A DNA stretch of 64,000 bases from Lytechinus variegatus (GCF_018143015.1 NC_054751.1:20073292-20137291); one strand, 5' to 3'; positions 46,501 through 57,993 are shown, counted from the first letter of the stretch. Program-made: numbers and translations. Notes: generated by a model not told the origin, from the sequence alone.

Positions 46501-48299
46501 TTGCACTACGGTGGTCATTTTATTGGATTCTGCATGCCTTATTTTCAAATGTTACCTCAGCTGGAATTTGCAAGTACGTTCACCATGAATTCAAACTGAT
46601 TTTACTCATGTTTATTTAAGGGTAGATCTTTATTCCAATACAGCATCTGGTGGTGGCTGGTTCAGCAAATCCAAGCCACAAACTCCTGTGGTGACCACAC
46701 CGTCCAAAGGAAAGCAAGGGTACATTGGCATCACAATGCTTTCTCTGACCCCAAGCCTCATCTTTGACCTCCGACAGAGGGCGCCAGACTTTCCCAATGT
46801 CAGCCATGGTGTGCTTATCTACAGGATTACCATTGGGTCTCCAGCGCAAGTGTAAGTTAAACCATTGGCCAGTATTCTGAAGTCGGGTTTAAATTAAACT
46901 CTGGTCTAAAGTTGTGATTTAATTGAAAATAGCAAATAATTCATATCTGGAAATAGTAACTAAAACAGTCTTCATCATTAAAGCATGGTGAAATTGAAAG
47001 TGAAGTACAGCAAATATTAGAAATATACAATGTTAGAAATATACAATACAATCCATTGATGTATTCAGATTAAGACTCGATAAGTTTTGGTGGTCTGAGC
47101 GTTTCAATCTTCAATGATCAAAACTGTCTCTACCCTCCACGTGTGCAAGTTTTAGCTTTGTTTATATTAACACATCGTATTGACATGGAAGACCTTATAT
47201 TCAGATGAAGTGATCGAGGTCAACAGGAATACAGGATTACCTCACCTCATAACATGATGATGGAAGCAAATTTTTGATAATTTCAGCTTCTCAAAATTTT
47301 TAGACCACAGCCTAAGTTAAACCAAACTTCAGAATACAGACTCTTGAGTTATATGCCAGAGGTTATCGAACTAGGGTTTATGGAAAATGTGTTTTATACT
47401 GCATTCAATGGGGTGAACTAGCCTCTATGACTGCTTTATGATATTATTGTGTGAAAAAAAAGTGTACACTAAAAAAATAATGAATAGCATAAGAAATGAA
47501 CTGTGAATTGAAATAAAAGTAAATGGTTGCAAACTGGCAATTCATCCTCCATCATTTTGTACAATGTTTGTTTTGAATACTTCAATGCCTGGGGGCCGTT
47601 TCATAAAGCTGTTCGTAAGTTAAGAGCGACTTTAAGAACGACTGGTGAACCTTTCTTACGCGCTAAACCGACGCCAATGGATATACCATTTACTACAAGA
47701 AATGATCACCAGTCGTTCTTAAAGTCGCTCTTAACTTACAAACAGCTTTATGAAACACCCACCAGGATTGAAAACATAAGTTGTGTCGGCATTAAATATT
47801 TACAGTGTGTGACAAACCTTGCACTGAAGTGTAATGCAGTATGCAGCTTTTGAATAAAGTTTTCCTATTCATGCTAGCTTTCATGTATGCTCAAAGCTTA
47901 CCAGACCCGCAGTTAGTGCGAAGTGATTTTGTAAATTCTTGAAAAATGGTTTTTATGAACACATACATTTTATCTGCAAAAATATGACACCAAATGACTC
48001 AGAGACATCTTTCTCTCTGTATAAAACATTCCTTTTTAATTTTCCATACAAAGTACATGTTTGATTGATTTTTTACAAATGGCCATTTTCTAAGCATAAT
48101 TTTCTTTTTTAATTTTTACATTCTACCACACAGTGCTGGATTAAAAGCAGGTGACATCATCACCCACATCAACGACCAGCCAGTCAAGTCTTCTCAGGAA
48201 CTCTATGATAAGGTCAAGGCCAAGGAAGGTCTTAATGTGACTGCGGTCAGGGGCAGAGAGACCATGAAACTGACCATCACGCCTGAAGAATCCCAGTGA
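43569..48299 (+). CDS. HTRA2: HTRA2/Omi mitochondrial serine protease, six exons
   Basis: Exons 43569-44077, 44755-44974, 45404-45595, 46125-46269, 46644-46851 and 48134-48299 join in frame, all with GT-AG introns, to 1,440 nt and 479 residues (human HTRA2 is 458). The N-terminus is basic and mitochondrial-targeting-like; a hydrophobic anchor spans about residues 59-75, followed by a polybasic stretch (87-94). The trypsin-like domain starts near residue 148 and shows the triad as TNAHVV (His200), DPVSDLALL (Asp234) and GNSGGP (Ser311). A PDZ domain follows (about 375-475), with RGRETM near the end. The family works in the intermembrane space in protein quality control and, after maturation, in apoptosis. 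The start ATG has A at -3 and G at +4; an in-frame ATG follows at codon 5. The usual AVPS-type IAP-binding motif is not seen before residue 144. The only neighbour seen on this strand is transposon sequence. Confidence 0.95.
44078..44754 (+). other. HTRA2 intron 1
   Basis: A 677-base AT-rich intron, GTATGA donor and TTTCCAG acceptor, phase 2. No repeat family or gene was recognised inside it. Introns 2 (44975-45403) and 3 (45596-46124) are similar and also hold nothing recognisable. Confidence 0.85.
46455..46540 (+). repeat. Fragment of the 27.85-kb TTAA element, HTRA2 intron 4
   Basis: About 85 bases (TTTGGCACAT ... GGTGGTCATT ... GGATTCTG) match the matching end of the elements at 2700-3100 and 27851-28264. 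It is a short, diverged remnant inside the 374-base intron 4. Confidence 0.5.
47588..47766. mobile_element. 179-bp fold-back MITE in HTRA2 intron 5
   Basis: The two ends are inverted copies over about 60 bases: CCTGGGGGCCGTTTCATAAA on the left and, reverse-complemented, CCTGGTGGGTGTTTCATAAA on the right, continuing through GTAAGTTAAGAGCGACTTTA. Only about 55 bases separate the arms. Copies occur at 6489-7268 (interrupted) and 49664-49819 (diverged). There is no coding capacity. The superfamily is not clear, because no convincing target duplication is visible. It occupies the 1,282-base intron 5. Confidence 0.8.
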
Positions 48300-48467
48300 T
48301 AGAACATGTTGGATGCAAGAGGTCATTTAAAACCAGAAACTCATATCTGATGAATTGCACTGCACGCTTGCTGCGTGTTGTTCAACGGACACTTTATAAT
48401 TTAATTAACAATTGAGAAAACACATTTCTTGATACCATAAAACAGTTTTGACAGTACATGTATGTAC

Positions 48468-48473
48468 AATAAA
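48468..48473 (+). terminator. HTRA2 polyadenylation signal
   Basis: A canonical AATAAA lies 169 bases after the HTRA2 stop codon. It is the first perfect hexamer downstream of the stop that I found and would give a short 3' UTR. Confidence 0.6.
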
Positions 48474-49663
48474 GTATATTAATGTATGTCATTGTGAAAA
48501 TGGCAGACAAGACTTGATGGAATGCATTCTAATTCCAAAGACATAAAACCATCGGGCAAGTGCTAGAGGTTACAGGTACTTTGGCATTAGCTCATGTTTT
48601 TTTCAAGTCGGCAATCTTTTTTTTTTACCTTTTCAGTGATGCACTTCGATTTGATTTAGGGGGAGGGGTAAATCACGATCTGACCTAAGTATAAACTAAT
48701 TTTTGCTTTTGCTTCATTTCTTGAATTATGAAAACCCAGTATTGTACTAATTGTCACTTAAGTGTATGGCTGGGGCATTTCACGAGGAGCAAAGTGGACT
48801 GGTGTGTGTGTGTACACTTGGTATTTAATGCATAAGGGCTGGACACGAAGAAGCAGACTTTCTGCTAGATTACGGTCTTTGATTCTAACGATTTTGAGGA
48901 GTTTTTTATCGCTTTTTTATAGCGTATCAACTTCGAATACTAATCATCTGAACTGAAATGATGTTAAATCAAAATTGTTTATGTATTGGACAGGGGTAGG
49001 AAATAACTGTTATACATCAGGAAATAGCTTTTGACAGTGTTGCAAGTTCACAGGCTATGCAGTAATAAAGTGAAATACCAACGAGAGTATTTGTGTAACG
49101 AATGAAATTTGTATAGGAATAAGAATGCTTGTGCTATTTTGTGTGTAAAGTCACAAGACTGAAACTTCAGCAGTTTTTTCTGCATTGTAGATTCTGTTCA
49201 TGTGTGCAATTTTCAATTCTATTCAATTCTTTTATTTCATTTCCATTCAAAACATAATACAAAGTAATATAAAGCAATACAAATCAAGTACAATTTTGTA
49301 GGGCATTCTTACTTCGTAAAACAGAAAAAAAAAACAGTATAATATACAGCATAAATGGAAATGAGGGGGATCCACTAAAAAGCAAAGCTTGTAAAGTGTG
49401 GATCCCCTTGGAAATTGTGCAATTGCAACTGTCTGGGGTCTGGCTTAATTGTGTGATCTTTGGAAAAAGGTTTTCTGCTACTTTTATCAGTGTATTTTTA
49501 TGTGATTAAATAGTGTGTCACATGTCAGACAAACCTGTTATAAATCAGCAGTACTTCAATAAGTAAAATTTTCAGTAGTGTGTTGAGGAGAAAGAGCAAG
49601 TAGGACAAGATCCAATATCTTGCTTACCGGTATTTTAATCTTTGACACTAAAGAAAGCTCAGA
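48474..49663. other. Intergenic, downstream of HTRA2
   Basis: AT-rich; the only structure is the possible LINE tail at 49200-49420. Confidence 0.4.
49200..49420 (-). mobile_element. Possible LINE 3' end, minus strand
   Basis: The TTCAATTCTATTCAATTCTT start and A/C-poor continuation resemble the reversed tail of a CR1/L2-type LINE. At its right end a hairpin GGGGATCCAC ... GTGGATCCCC (about 49368-49407) is visible. There is no coding sequence left. Confidence 0.35.
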
Positions 49664-49819
49664 CAGGTGATTCATAAATAGCTGTTCATAAGTTATGAGC
49701 GACTTTACTAATGACTCCTTTCTTTTGATAAATGATACAACACCATTTTTTAATAGGTGTTGATTTACTTCCTAAGATCCAGTCAAGTATTCGTAACTTA
49801 CGAACAGCATTCTGAAACT
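49664..49819. repeat. Diverged copy of the 178-bp fold-back MITE
   Basis: GTTCATAAGTTATGAGCGAC on the left and TCGTAACTTACGAACAGCAT on the right match the arms of 47588-47766 in order and spacing. Confidence 0.6.
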
Positions 49820-50070
49820 TCAACTGCAATGGTTGAACTTTCAATTTTTTTTTACTTGTGCCATTTTTGTGCTTAGTGCCATCATGCTCAAAGCATGTGT
49901 CGTCTAAGATATTCCTGTATTAAAATTTTCCTGCTCTATTCATTTTCCAACAACAGTGTCTAATCGTAATTTGCCAAGGTAATTGGAAAGTATGGAATTA
50001 GTAAAAATACTAAAAGTTTAAGCCTATCTTCTCCAAGTTATATAATTGCTGAAGTGGAGGCAGTTTTTCA

Positions 50071-50237
50071 GATCAGGGCTCCGCAACACAAAGGTTTGCG
50101 ATGAATTGCAAATATGAAAGAACACCCCTGATTGGTCCCTAGTCAGTATTTTAAACTTAATGCACATGTAACATTGATATTGATTGGTCAGTTCATTTAG
50201 CGATTGATCGCAAATATTTGTGTTACGGAGCCCAGAT
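50071..50237. mobile_element. 167-bp fold-back MITE
   Basis: GATCAGGGCTCCGCAACACA and the reverse-complemented right end GATCTGGGCTCCGTAACACA are its ends; the arms continue to TTTGCGAT. No coding capacity. Confidence 0.7.
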
Positions 50238-50431
50238 CATGCTTTGGTTGGCTGTATAACCTTTATCTAAAAATTTAGATGTAGAACTCTATTTAGGCAA
50301 GAGAAGGTTATCACCTATGTCATGGCTCTAACATCACACTTTTTTTTGAGCTGTCTTTTTATTTTGAGATGAGGTTTTAACAGCCCAGGTTTGGAATAAG
50401 GTTTATTTGGTCCCCACAGATTCATCATTAA

Positions 50432-51015
50432 AGGGGAATGAAACCTTTGGAACAAATAGGCTTGTTTAGAAACAGAAAAATCAAAGAATAAGAATAAAGA
50501 AAGTTTGAGAAAAATCGGACAAATAATGAGAAAGTTATGAGCATTTGAATATTGCGATCACTAATGCTATGGAGATAGCAAATTGACAATGCGACAAAGA
50601 TGTGTGATGTCACTTGTCAACAACTCTCCCATTACTTTAGTATGTATTTCACTTAAATTGCCTCTTTTATCACATCTATCCATAGATCATATGTTCTTTC
50701 TACATTAGGGCATGTAATACATATTTTTTTAAGAATACATCATGGATAAAGAGTTTGTATCATCATAAGAAAAAGCAAAAAGAGACATTTTGAGGGTATT
50801 TTATAGTCCACCAAAGGGAAAGTTGTTCATCAGTGACATCACACATCCTTGTCGCATTGCCAATGGGAGGAACTCCATAGCATTAGTGATTGCAATATTC
50901 AAATGCTCATAACTTTCTCATTATTTGTCCGATTTTTCTCAAACTTTCGTTGATCTGTTTCTTTGATTTTTCTGTTTTCACACAAGCTATCTTGTTCCAA
51001 TGGTTTCATTCTCCT
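50432..51015. mobile_element. 584-bp fold-back element, TTAA-flanked, second family
   Basis: Ends AGGGGAATGAAACC and GGTTTCATTCTCCT are inverted copies with one change, flanked by TTAA (50428-50431 and 51016-51019). The arms fold for about 200 bases (GATTTTTCTGTTT, CTCATTATTTGTCCGATTTT, TGCGACAAAGATGTGTGATG and its inverse). Same design as the 6636 family but different sequence. Confidence 0.8.
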
Positions 51016-51019
51016 TTAA

Positions 51020-51770
51020 GGAAAATGGTCATCATACTTTTTTTATATCGTACCAATGTCACTCTTGTGACAAGTCCCCTTTAAAAATCTATTTTAAGGT
51101 TTCCAAAGAGCCATGATATTCATTTAAAGCAAAACTTCTCCCATTTTTTAAGATAGTACATGCTTAGAATTTGTTACCTACTCCCCCAAAAATATCATAT
51201 TAAAAGTATTAAAATCAAGGACTTGCCATACCCCCAAACAAAATTTCCACCCCCATACTCTACATTATATTCTTTTTGAAACTATTGTCAAATGTTAATT
51301 GCAAATGTACAATTTCTTGTGTGAGTTTGAATATTTTGATTTTTTTTACAAGACATTTTATTATCTGCTTGACACAGAATAAAATCTCTGTATTATCACA
51401 ACATCGTGGTCATTGTAATTTATTTACAACTTCATACAAATATATGTTTATGTATACATGAAAGTATTGACTGGCAATTGATGACACAAATATAATGCAG
51501 CAGAAAAATGAAAGAACATCAAGCTTATTCTTGTTGGAGACTGGCTGATAAAGCTATAACACACATTTTCCATTGACCCAAGCCAGCAATTATACAAGCT
51601 CAATCTCTAATGGGATATACGGAAATCCAACTTTTTTTTTTACATAAATGTGTGGAAGGAGAAAAAAAAATATTAGAATGGAATGAAGAAAGTTACAAAT
51701 TACATAGTTACGGTTAAAGAAAGTTCTTGACAAATGAAAACAAAAGATTTCCTTATTGACATTGTCACAG
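51020..51770. other. Intergenic, no gene recognised
   Basis: AT-rich with T and A homopolymers; nothing supported. Confidence 0.4.
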
Positions 51771-51919
51771 CTGGGGCTTGTTTCATGAAGAGTTACAACT
51801 GTTGTAACTTTGCCATTATGGCAACTTCCGTAGTAGCCTTGATTTGATTGGCTTCTGAGCCCTGTTACATAGTGGCAAAGTTACAACAGTTGATAGTCCT
51901 TTATGAAACGGTGCCCCAG
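51771..51919. mobile_element. 149-bp fold-back MITE
   Basis: CTGGGGCTTGTTTCATGAAG and the reverse-complemented right end CTGGGGCACCGTTTCATAAA are its ends, with CAACTGTTGTAACTTTGCCA and its inverse inside. The termini resemble those of the 178-bp MITE at 47588, so the two may be related. Confidence 0.7.
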
Positions 51920-53936
51920 ATAATGAAGCTGGAGCTGACAACTTTCAAGAGCTGGTGCACTAATGGCACATAACATTAATAAATATCTAAGAAATACCCT
52001 TTTCACTTTACAAGATAAACTTTCTGAACAGTGAAACTGACCCCCCACCCTTAAGACAACACTATGCTATGTATAGTATATTAATACTATTGCTAGTTGG
52101 AATGTATTGATATCACATTCAAAGGCCTGTATAAAGCTTTAGTAATGATGCAACGTCAAGGATCATATTGGACTATCATTTCATCAATCCAGTCTTACAA
52201 AAGTCTAGTCACCATAATACAATTTTTTCTTGAATCTTTCACACATTACGTATTTTATGGTATACTGTTTCATTTTTATATCTGCTAATGAATTCACATT
52301 TTGAAAATTAAGTCTTTATATTCACCCAAACTTGATACAAGCTTTCATGCTTTCTTCAAGAAGATAAGTTTGATCTACATTAATGTAATTTTGAATGGAC
52401 AGATTTCATCATTTGTGAAATATTCTTGATAATTCAAGAATACTCCCAAAAATGTCAAAATATATAACTGCAGTTTTGTTGGTTTATAAAACGTACATCT
52501 GCATGACTGCAAACCATTTCTATGTTTGGCTATTTCAAGTCGATACAAGAAAAAATATCATATAAAGTCAAAACATTAACTTCATTCTTTTGATTTCATT
52601 CACACAAATAATCTATAGATAATTTCATAAAGAAGGCATATAATATTACTATAAAACATTCAAGGTTTTGAGCACACACACAATTTAATACAGGCTTTTC
52701 ATTCTTGAGAGAGAAAAAAAAATTAATCTGGAGGTTATGCATAGCAAACAAATAGATTGGAGATTTAAAGAATACGATATGTGAAGAATGAATGGACACC
52801 CATTACCATGAGTTTTATAGCTCAGTACATGTACTTGAGAAGATACCCGGGGTGTAATACAAGTTTGGCACCAGTGTACTAAAGATTGGAATATGAAATA
52901 CCGGTACCTAAAACGTAAGACCATAGTGTTTTAACACTGAATTATAACAAAATTTGACTAGAAATATCACTGATCAAATGAACAGCATAAGTCTTAGGCA
53001 AGATAAAGAATAAAAGCTTCAAATTATAGCTTTACACAAAATGAACTACTTAAGCACTCTTCTATCAGATGTACTAACATTTGTAATGACTTTTGGTCTC
53101 AATTAGAAAGTTGCATCCAAAGTCAATATGAGCAATGAAAGACAAGCACAATTTTTTTTTTCGGGGAGGGAGATAAATGTATATTACTAGTATATGACAG
53201 ACTGCGGTGAAGGCAGTCAATGACCGGAGACATTGTCAACGGCGTATGCTCCAGGATGAGTGAAAGGTCATAAGTTGTATATCATATACATGGACTATAC
53301 GTAAATATTTTAATTTTTATTTTATATTTTTATTTTCAATGTAGGGGCTAAGAATAAGTGTTTTACAGCTGGGTTTTTTTTATCAATTTTTTTTCTTTGC
53401 CGATCAAAGGATTTAGGTTTTCTTTTGCTTTGTAGTACCACTGCTTTTTTTTTTTTTTTTAAAGAAGGGATGTTCTTATACAAAAAGATTAAAGGCACAC
53501 ACCATTTGGATATAAATCATCCAGAATAGACCAAGATTCATGACTAGCAGACATTATAAAATGCTCCTGGAAGTTGCCTCATGGTATGAAGTCATTATCT
53601 CACTATTCCTGGCCTGATGGTTGTCACAGGCTAAGCAGGGATGGCCGAAGCATCTATTGCTGGAACACCAAGTTTGCTTTCCCCCAAAGACGTTTCTTTT
53701 ACAGGTATTTCCAATGCTTTTTTAGAAACTCTGGGATCAGCAAATAATTATCCATTTCCCGCAAGAAAGCTGATGCCCATATGCCTTGTAAGCAACTATA
53801 ACTCTCTTATTAAAATATATCTTCAATCCTGAAGTACATAAAATCAAATACAAGTGAGGAGGATTGTTGAAAATTCAAGGTTCAAGCAGTCAATTCATTG
53901 CAGTCTTATTTAGATCAGTTACATAGTTCATATCCT
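51920..53936 (-). other. 3' flank and probable 3' UTR of the minus-strand exon
   Basis: This AT-rich stretch has no recognised gene. Several TTTATT hexamers on the plus strand (for example near 53317) are AATAAA on the minus strand and could end the transcript of the exon at 53937-54068. A short GC-richer island at 53600-53790 is open for 63 codons on the plus strand but matches nothing I know. Confidence 0.3.
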
Positions 53937-54068
53937 TCACTTTTGTTGGGGTCTGTACCCTGAAGTGTTTGTTACTGACATCGATGGGACATCATCTCCA
54001 GTGAAGGCCTTGAAGCGATATTCCATGTTGTCTTTGCGATGATGAAGAGCTTGCTGAAGCCTCTGTGC
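53937..54068 (-). CDS. Terminal coding exon of an unrecognised gene
   Basis: On the minus strand a pyrimidine-rich acceptor (TTACATTCCTCCAG) is followed at 54068 by 43 codons in phase 0 and a TGA at 53937-53939. The peptide starts AQRLQQALHHRKDNMEYRF and ends TNTSGYRPQQK: a basic, probably helical start and a polar Ser/Thr-rich tail. GC and codon use stand out from the AT-rich flanks. I do not recognise the protein. The rest of the gene should lie at higher coordinates; between here and the LTR element at 55605 I found only repeats, so the preceding exon may be beyond the window. The exon could also belong to an old retrocopy, but the clean acceptor argues against that. Confidence 0.6.
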   Translation of the reverse strand, partial: AQRLQQALHHRKDNMEYRFKAFTGDDVPSMSVTNTSGYRPQQK

Positions 54069-54157
54069 CTGGAGGAATGTAAACATCAAATTCAGAGAAA
54101 TTAAAAAGTATAAACTTAAACCACATGGAAGAACAACTTTATACTCAAAATTTATTC

Positions 54158-54943
54158 AAAGATCAAGTCTATCCCAACAAGAGTGTTGATCTGAATAAAG
54201 AGAGTGCAACACTAAGAATTCCATCATATGGGATGCAAACCTAGCAATTTTAAATGTCATTTCTTCTCACTAAACAGTTAATTTGCACAACAATAATTAT
54301 GCAAATGCATATTCAATGATTATGTAAATTAGAGAGCTCTGTAAATCATTGCCTCTCTTATTTGCATATGTCACACAATATTTGTTTGTCTTCTGTTATA
54401 TGAGATAGACAGACCTGCCAACCTGATTAGGAACATTTCAGTATTTTTAAAGCTGAAAATCAGTATTTAAAAAAAATACCATAGGACAAGACATAAAGCT
54501 GAAACTTCAGAAATCAGTATTTTACATGAAACAAACAGTATTCTTCTCACTTTTCAGTACAAAATACTGAAAATCAGTACTACTTCTTGGCAGCTCTGGA
54601 TAGATATTTAACTTTTTTTCTTAGATTTGTCATCAAGGAAGCTCTTGATTGAATCACAATAAGACTAGGTTATTGCAATTCTACAAATCTATGGATGAAT
54701 TCTTGTTAAACCATGTTCTACACTATTATAATCAAGAAAATACATATATCATAATCATATTATAAAATACAAAAAATAGTGAGTGGGTGATGTCATCAGT
54801 TTTCTCATTTCCAGAGACTCTGTGTTATGCATATGACTTTGTTATTTTACATCCAATTTTTGAAGAAATTTTTTCATTATGCTTGTTTAAATTTTCTCTA
54901 TTCATTCGAAACAATATGCTGCTGGAGTGAACGTTGTTTTAAT
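54158..54943. mobile_element. Decayed copy of the TTAA fold-back element, with a nested insertion
   Basis: AGATCAAGTCTATCCCAACA on the left and ACATCCAATTTTTGAAGAAA to about 54943 on the right match the family at 6636 and 16001 with many changes. A CAGACCTGCCAA-ended element at 54410-54598 interrupts it. Clearly older than the other two copies. Confidence 0.6.
54410..54598. mobile_element. 189-bp hAT-like MITE
   Basis: Ends CAGACCTGCCAA and, reverse-complemented, CAGAGCTGCCAA differ at one base. GATAGA flanks both sides (54404-54409 and 54599-54604), a 6-bp duplication. The interior carries several AAAATCAGTATT / AATACTG repeats. Confidence 0.7.
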
Positions 54944-55251
54944 GAACTTTAATTCTAAGCAGTGCCTGAACTCTGAATACCAATCAAGTGTTAATTTCAT
55001 GAGAGCTGTTGAAATCACTTTAAAAAATATCAAATTAGAATTAATCAGATAATTGTTTACAAATGTCTTTGATATGGCAATGAAAACAAGAAATTCACAG
55101 ATAAACCACTTCAAATACAAGGTAATGTACATTTGACATAAATTGACATAGAGAAAATAATAGATCCTGCTGTTATGTTGAAGAAAAAATCCCCTGAAGA
55201 AAATATGGTATAAGGAGACAGTAGAAAACAACAAGTGGAATGCCTCTGGCC
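54944..55251. other. No gene recognised
   Basis: AT-rich. The 138-codon minus frame over 54902-55318 begins in the DR1 repeat and runs into the decayed TTAA element, so it is not a gene. Confidence 0.4.
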
Positions 55252-55604
55252 GTCTCACCTGCATCACGCGGTTCAATATAGCAGCAGTGCTGACTTTGAA
55301 TACTACTCTAACTCGCACAAGATGTTCAGTGATACATGGTTACTCTTATGTCCACTTTTTATGAACTAGACCAATAAACTTACAGAGATATGATGGTTAT
55401 TCAACAAAAAAACCCAACATGGCCAAAGTTCATTGACCTTACATGACCTTTGACCTTGATCATGTGACCTGAAACTCGAACAGGATGTTCAGTGATACTT
55501 GATTACTCTTATGTACAAGTTTCATGAATCAGATCCATAAACTTTCAAAGTTATGATGGTAATTCAACAGATACACCCAATTCGGCCAAAGTTCATTGAC
55601 CTTT
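55252..55604. repeat. DR1-bearing repeat, copy 2 (left part)
   Basis: GTCTCACCTGCATCACGCGG starts the copy, followed by CAATATAGCAGCAGTGCTGA and two internal units; TGACCTTTGACCT lies at 55444-55456. The LTR retrotransposon begins at 55605, directly after TTCATTGACCTT, so the rest of this copy should follow the right LTR beyond the window. Confidence 0.7.
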
Positions 55605-56246
55605 TGTTATGTAGTATGAATATAACTTCCTGTTATCCTTTCAGTCATTCACCCTCACTTGTTTACAAACTCCCCCAATGCCATCTTAGAATCCCCAAAC
55701 CCCCAATACCATTTAACTGCTAAGCCTTGACCATAAAAAGACCAACCCTCAGTGACGTCAGCTAACTTCATGGAAGAAGTATGACTCACACTACAGCCCC
55801 AGTCACTTGCACAGAGCATCACCACACCCCTTATACCAGAGAAAGTTTGATAGACAGTGACCTGTAGACCAATCAGAATAAGTTTAGATCACTCCCACCT
55901 TTAATAGTTACACCCCAAAACAAATGATATAAATAAGACTTCTTGATTATTAAGAGAGAACACCAACGATAGAAGACTAGACCCACACTCATCCAGATAG
56001 ACTGACTGACTTCAAGACTTAGACGTCCATCGAATAGAATATTAACTTCACTCCAAATCTTAACCTTATACTTCAAACTATTATATTCATCGTCTCCTGT
56101 TATATCTGAATCTTCATGTACTTCAAATTGTGAACTGTCAACTGCAACTGATGATTAAATACCTAGTGATATTGAACTGCATATAGTTTCTGCAAAGTTT
56201 CTTCATTACGCTTCAATAATCACCGATCCCATTCCCCAACACGACA
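55605..56246 (+). repeat. 5' LTR
   Basis: 642 bases from TGTTATG to CGACA, i.e. TG...CA ends. The next bases (TGGTGGAGAACC) start with TGG, as a tRNA primer-binding site should. A TATAAATA at about 55929-55936 is a plausible promoter box. Confidence 0.9.
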
Positions 56247-56916
56247 TGGTGGAGAACCGGCTTTAATAAAATACTTCAAATGTGCAGCTACAAAATTTGC
56301 AAACGAACTGGACACATCATATTTTAAAATTGAATCTGTGAGCAGACTACTTCAAACTACAGCAACATAAACTCAACATAAACTCGAGTCGAAAAAAAAA
56401 AAAGGAAGAACAGAAGAAATTTAAGCATACAGACGGATAGATCAGACGGACAGAACAGACGGATAGAGCAGACGGAAGACTCAGACGGAAGGACTCGAGC
56501 ATACTACAAAGACAACGACGATTTCAAGCCTGAAACGAAGACACCTACGATTGCCATCACATCGAGTGACTATCAACTTAACCCTTAATTAACTAAATAA
56601 ATGACTCTGACCCTTTCGCTGAATTGTGCATTGTTTAATTAATTTTGGAAGACATATTTCGGTAAGTGAAACCATTTCTCTTATTGTTCCACTGGTGAAA
56701 GAGAGTGAGTGAGAGATTGAGTTTTCAGATTGTTTATTTGCCCAGCAACAAGTAATTTTGCAACGCTTTCTGTTCGTTTTTGCCGAATCGTGATTAGATA
56801 GTAATTTAACTGTCAGGATTACTGTTAATTAGAAGTTTATCAATATTTTATATTTACGGTTCAATTCTGATAACCGAATTTGATTTTATCACTTTAATTC
56901 ATTACCCTCTATAATC
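56247..56916 (+). other. Primer-binding site and leader of the LTR element
   Basis: The PBS starts at 56247 with TGGTGGAGAACCGG; the primer tRNA cannot be named with confidence. The leader has a run of short CAGACGGA repeats (about 56432-56495) and no long reading frame before gag. Confidence 0.75.
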
Positions 56917-57993
56917 ATGACTTCAACCAACACCTCCCGACAAACCCTACGACAAACTGACTTTCTACCATCCCGTTTCTCGGGTGATAAACTTGATAGG
57001 GACAATTCGACTGCGCACTTCTTGACTTTCGACGACTATCTAGATGCGCATGACATTGACAAAGCCGACCCCGACCAATTCCAGACAATACTGCGAACGT
57101 TTAGACGGACTTTACAAGGGCAGGCGCGACTTTGGATTGACGGACTTCAATTCAATACATATAACGACCTGAAGGATGGGTTCATAAGACGGTTTAGTCC
57201 CGCTAAATCGTCATATAGCCATGTGACAGACTTTAAAAATATGACTATGACAAATGACGAGAGCGCAGACGCGTACTTGCAAAGGTTGAGAACAACAGCA
57301 GCCTACATAGACTATGGGGAAACCCAGATTAGGCATAAGTTGTTGGATTCTTTGCCGTCGGACTGCCGCGCGACCATACTTATGACCGCCCCTGACCTGA
57401 CCTCAGAAGAAATAGCGGCGAAAGCCCAACTTTTTCTAGACCTCAACCATAGACAGACTAAGCCGACCAAGGAGTTATCTTTCTCTGCTCAAGAGGAAAT
57501 AGATCAATTGAAGGAGCAAATACATTATTTAAACCTCAAGACAGACAGAGACAATGATAAAAGGCCAAAATCCCCCACCCAACGACCCCCAACCCCACGA
57601 CAACGCAGTGCTAGTCGTAGTGCTAGTCGCAGCGTAAGCCGCGAAAGACGACGTGACATCAGTCACGATAGACGAGACGAGCGGCGCAATGACATACAAA
57701 ACAGACGAGGTAGGAGCCCCTATCGATCGGACGGACGGACAAACCGACCGCCAACACGCAGACTTACATGCAACTACTGTGGCATTCCTGGCCATATCTG
57801 GCGAGAATGTCGAAAAAGACTTAGGGACATGACGACCCCACCACCCCCCTTCCCTGACTATAATGACTACTATGCCCCTGCATACGGTAGCTATACCAAC
57901 AACCAATACTACCCACCACACCAACAGCAGCCCCAATATCACCAGCCCCGCTACCAACAACCCCAAAATCAACCACGCCCACAGGATTTTTAA
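56917..57993 (+). CDS. Gag-like protein of the Ty3/Gypsy element
   Basis: 358 residues. About 35-185 is a retrotransposon gag (capsid) region with RLWIDGLQF and ADAYLQRLR. A short helical stretch (about 190-208) precedes an Arg/Ser-rich basic region (220-275) and one CCHC zinc knuckle, C285-x2-C-x4-H-x4-C298. The tail is Pro/Gln/Tyr-rich. It packages element RNA in virus-like particles in this family. It is in a different frame from pol, which in this family is normally reached by recoding or read-through. Confidence 0.9.
   Translation: MTSTNTSRQTLRQTDFLPSRFSGDKLDRDNSTAHFLTFDDYLDAHDIDKADPDQFQTILRTFRRTLQGQARLWIDGLQFNTYNDLKDGFIRRFSPAKSSYSHVTDFKNMTMTNDESADAYLQRLRTTAAYIDYGETQIRHKLLDSLPSDCRATILMTAPDLTSEEIAAKAQLFLDLNHRQTKPTKELSFSAQEEIDQLKEQIHYLNLKTDRDNDKRPKSPTQRPPTPRQRSASRSASRSVSRERRRDISHDRRDERRNDIQNRRGRSPYRSDGRTNRPPTRRLTCNYCGIPGHIWRECRKRLRDMTTPPPPFPDYNDYYAPAYGSYTNNQYYPPHQQQPQYHQPRYQQPQNQPRPQDF

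Noticed and set aside
53641-53832. 63-codon plus-strand frame starting MAEASIAGTPSLL
   Set aside because: GC-richer and curious, but it lies in the likely 3' UTR of the minus-strand exon and has no homologue I can name.
54902-55318. 138-codon minus-strand frame
   Set aside because: It joins the edges of two repeats and shows no domain.
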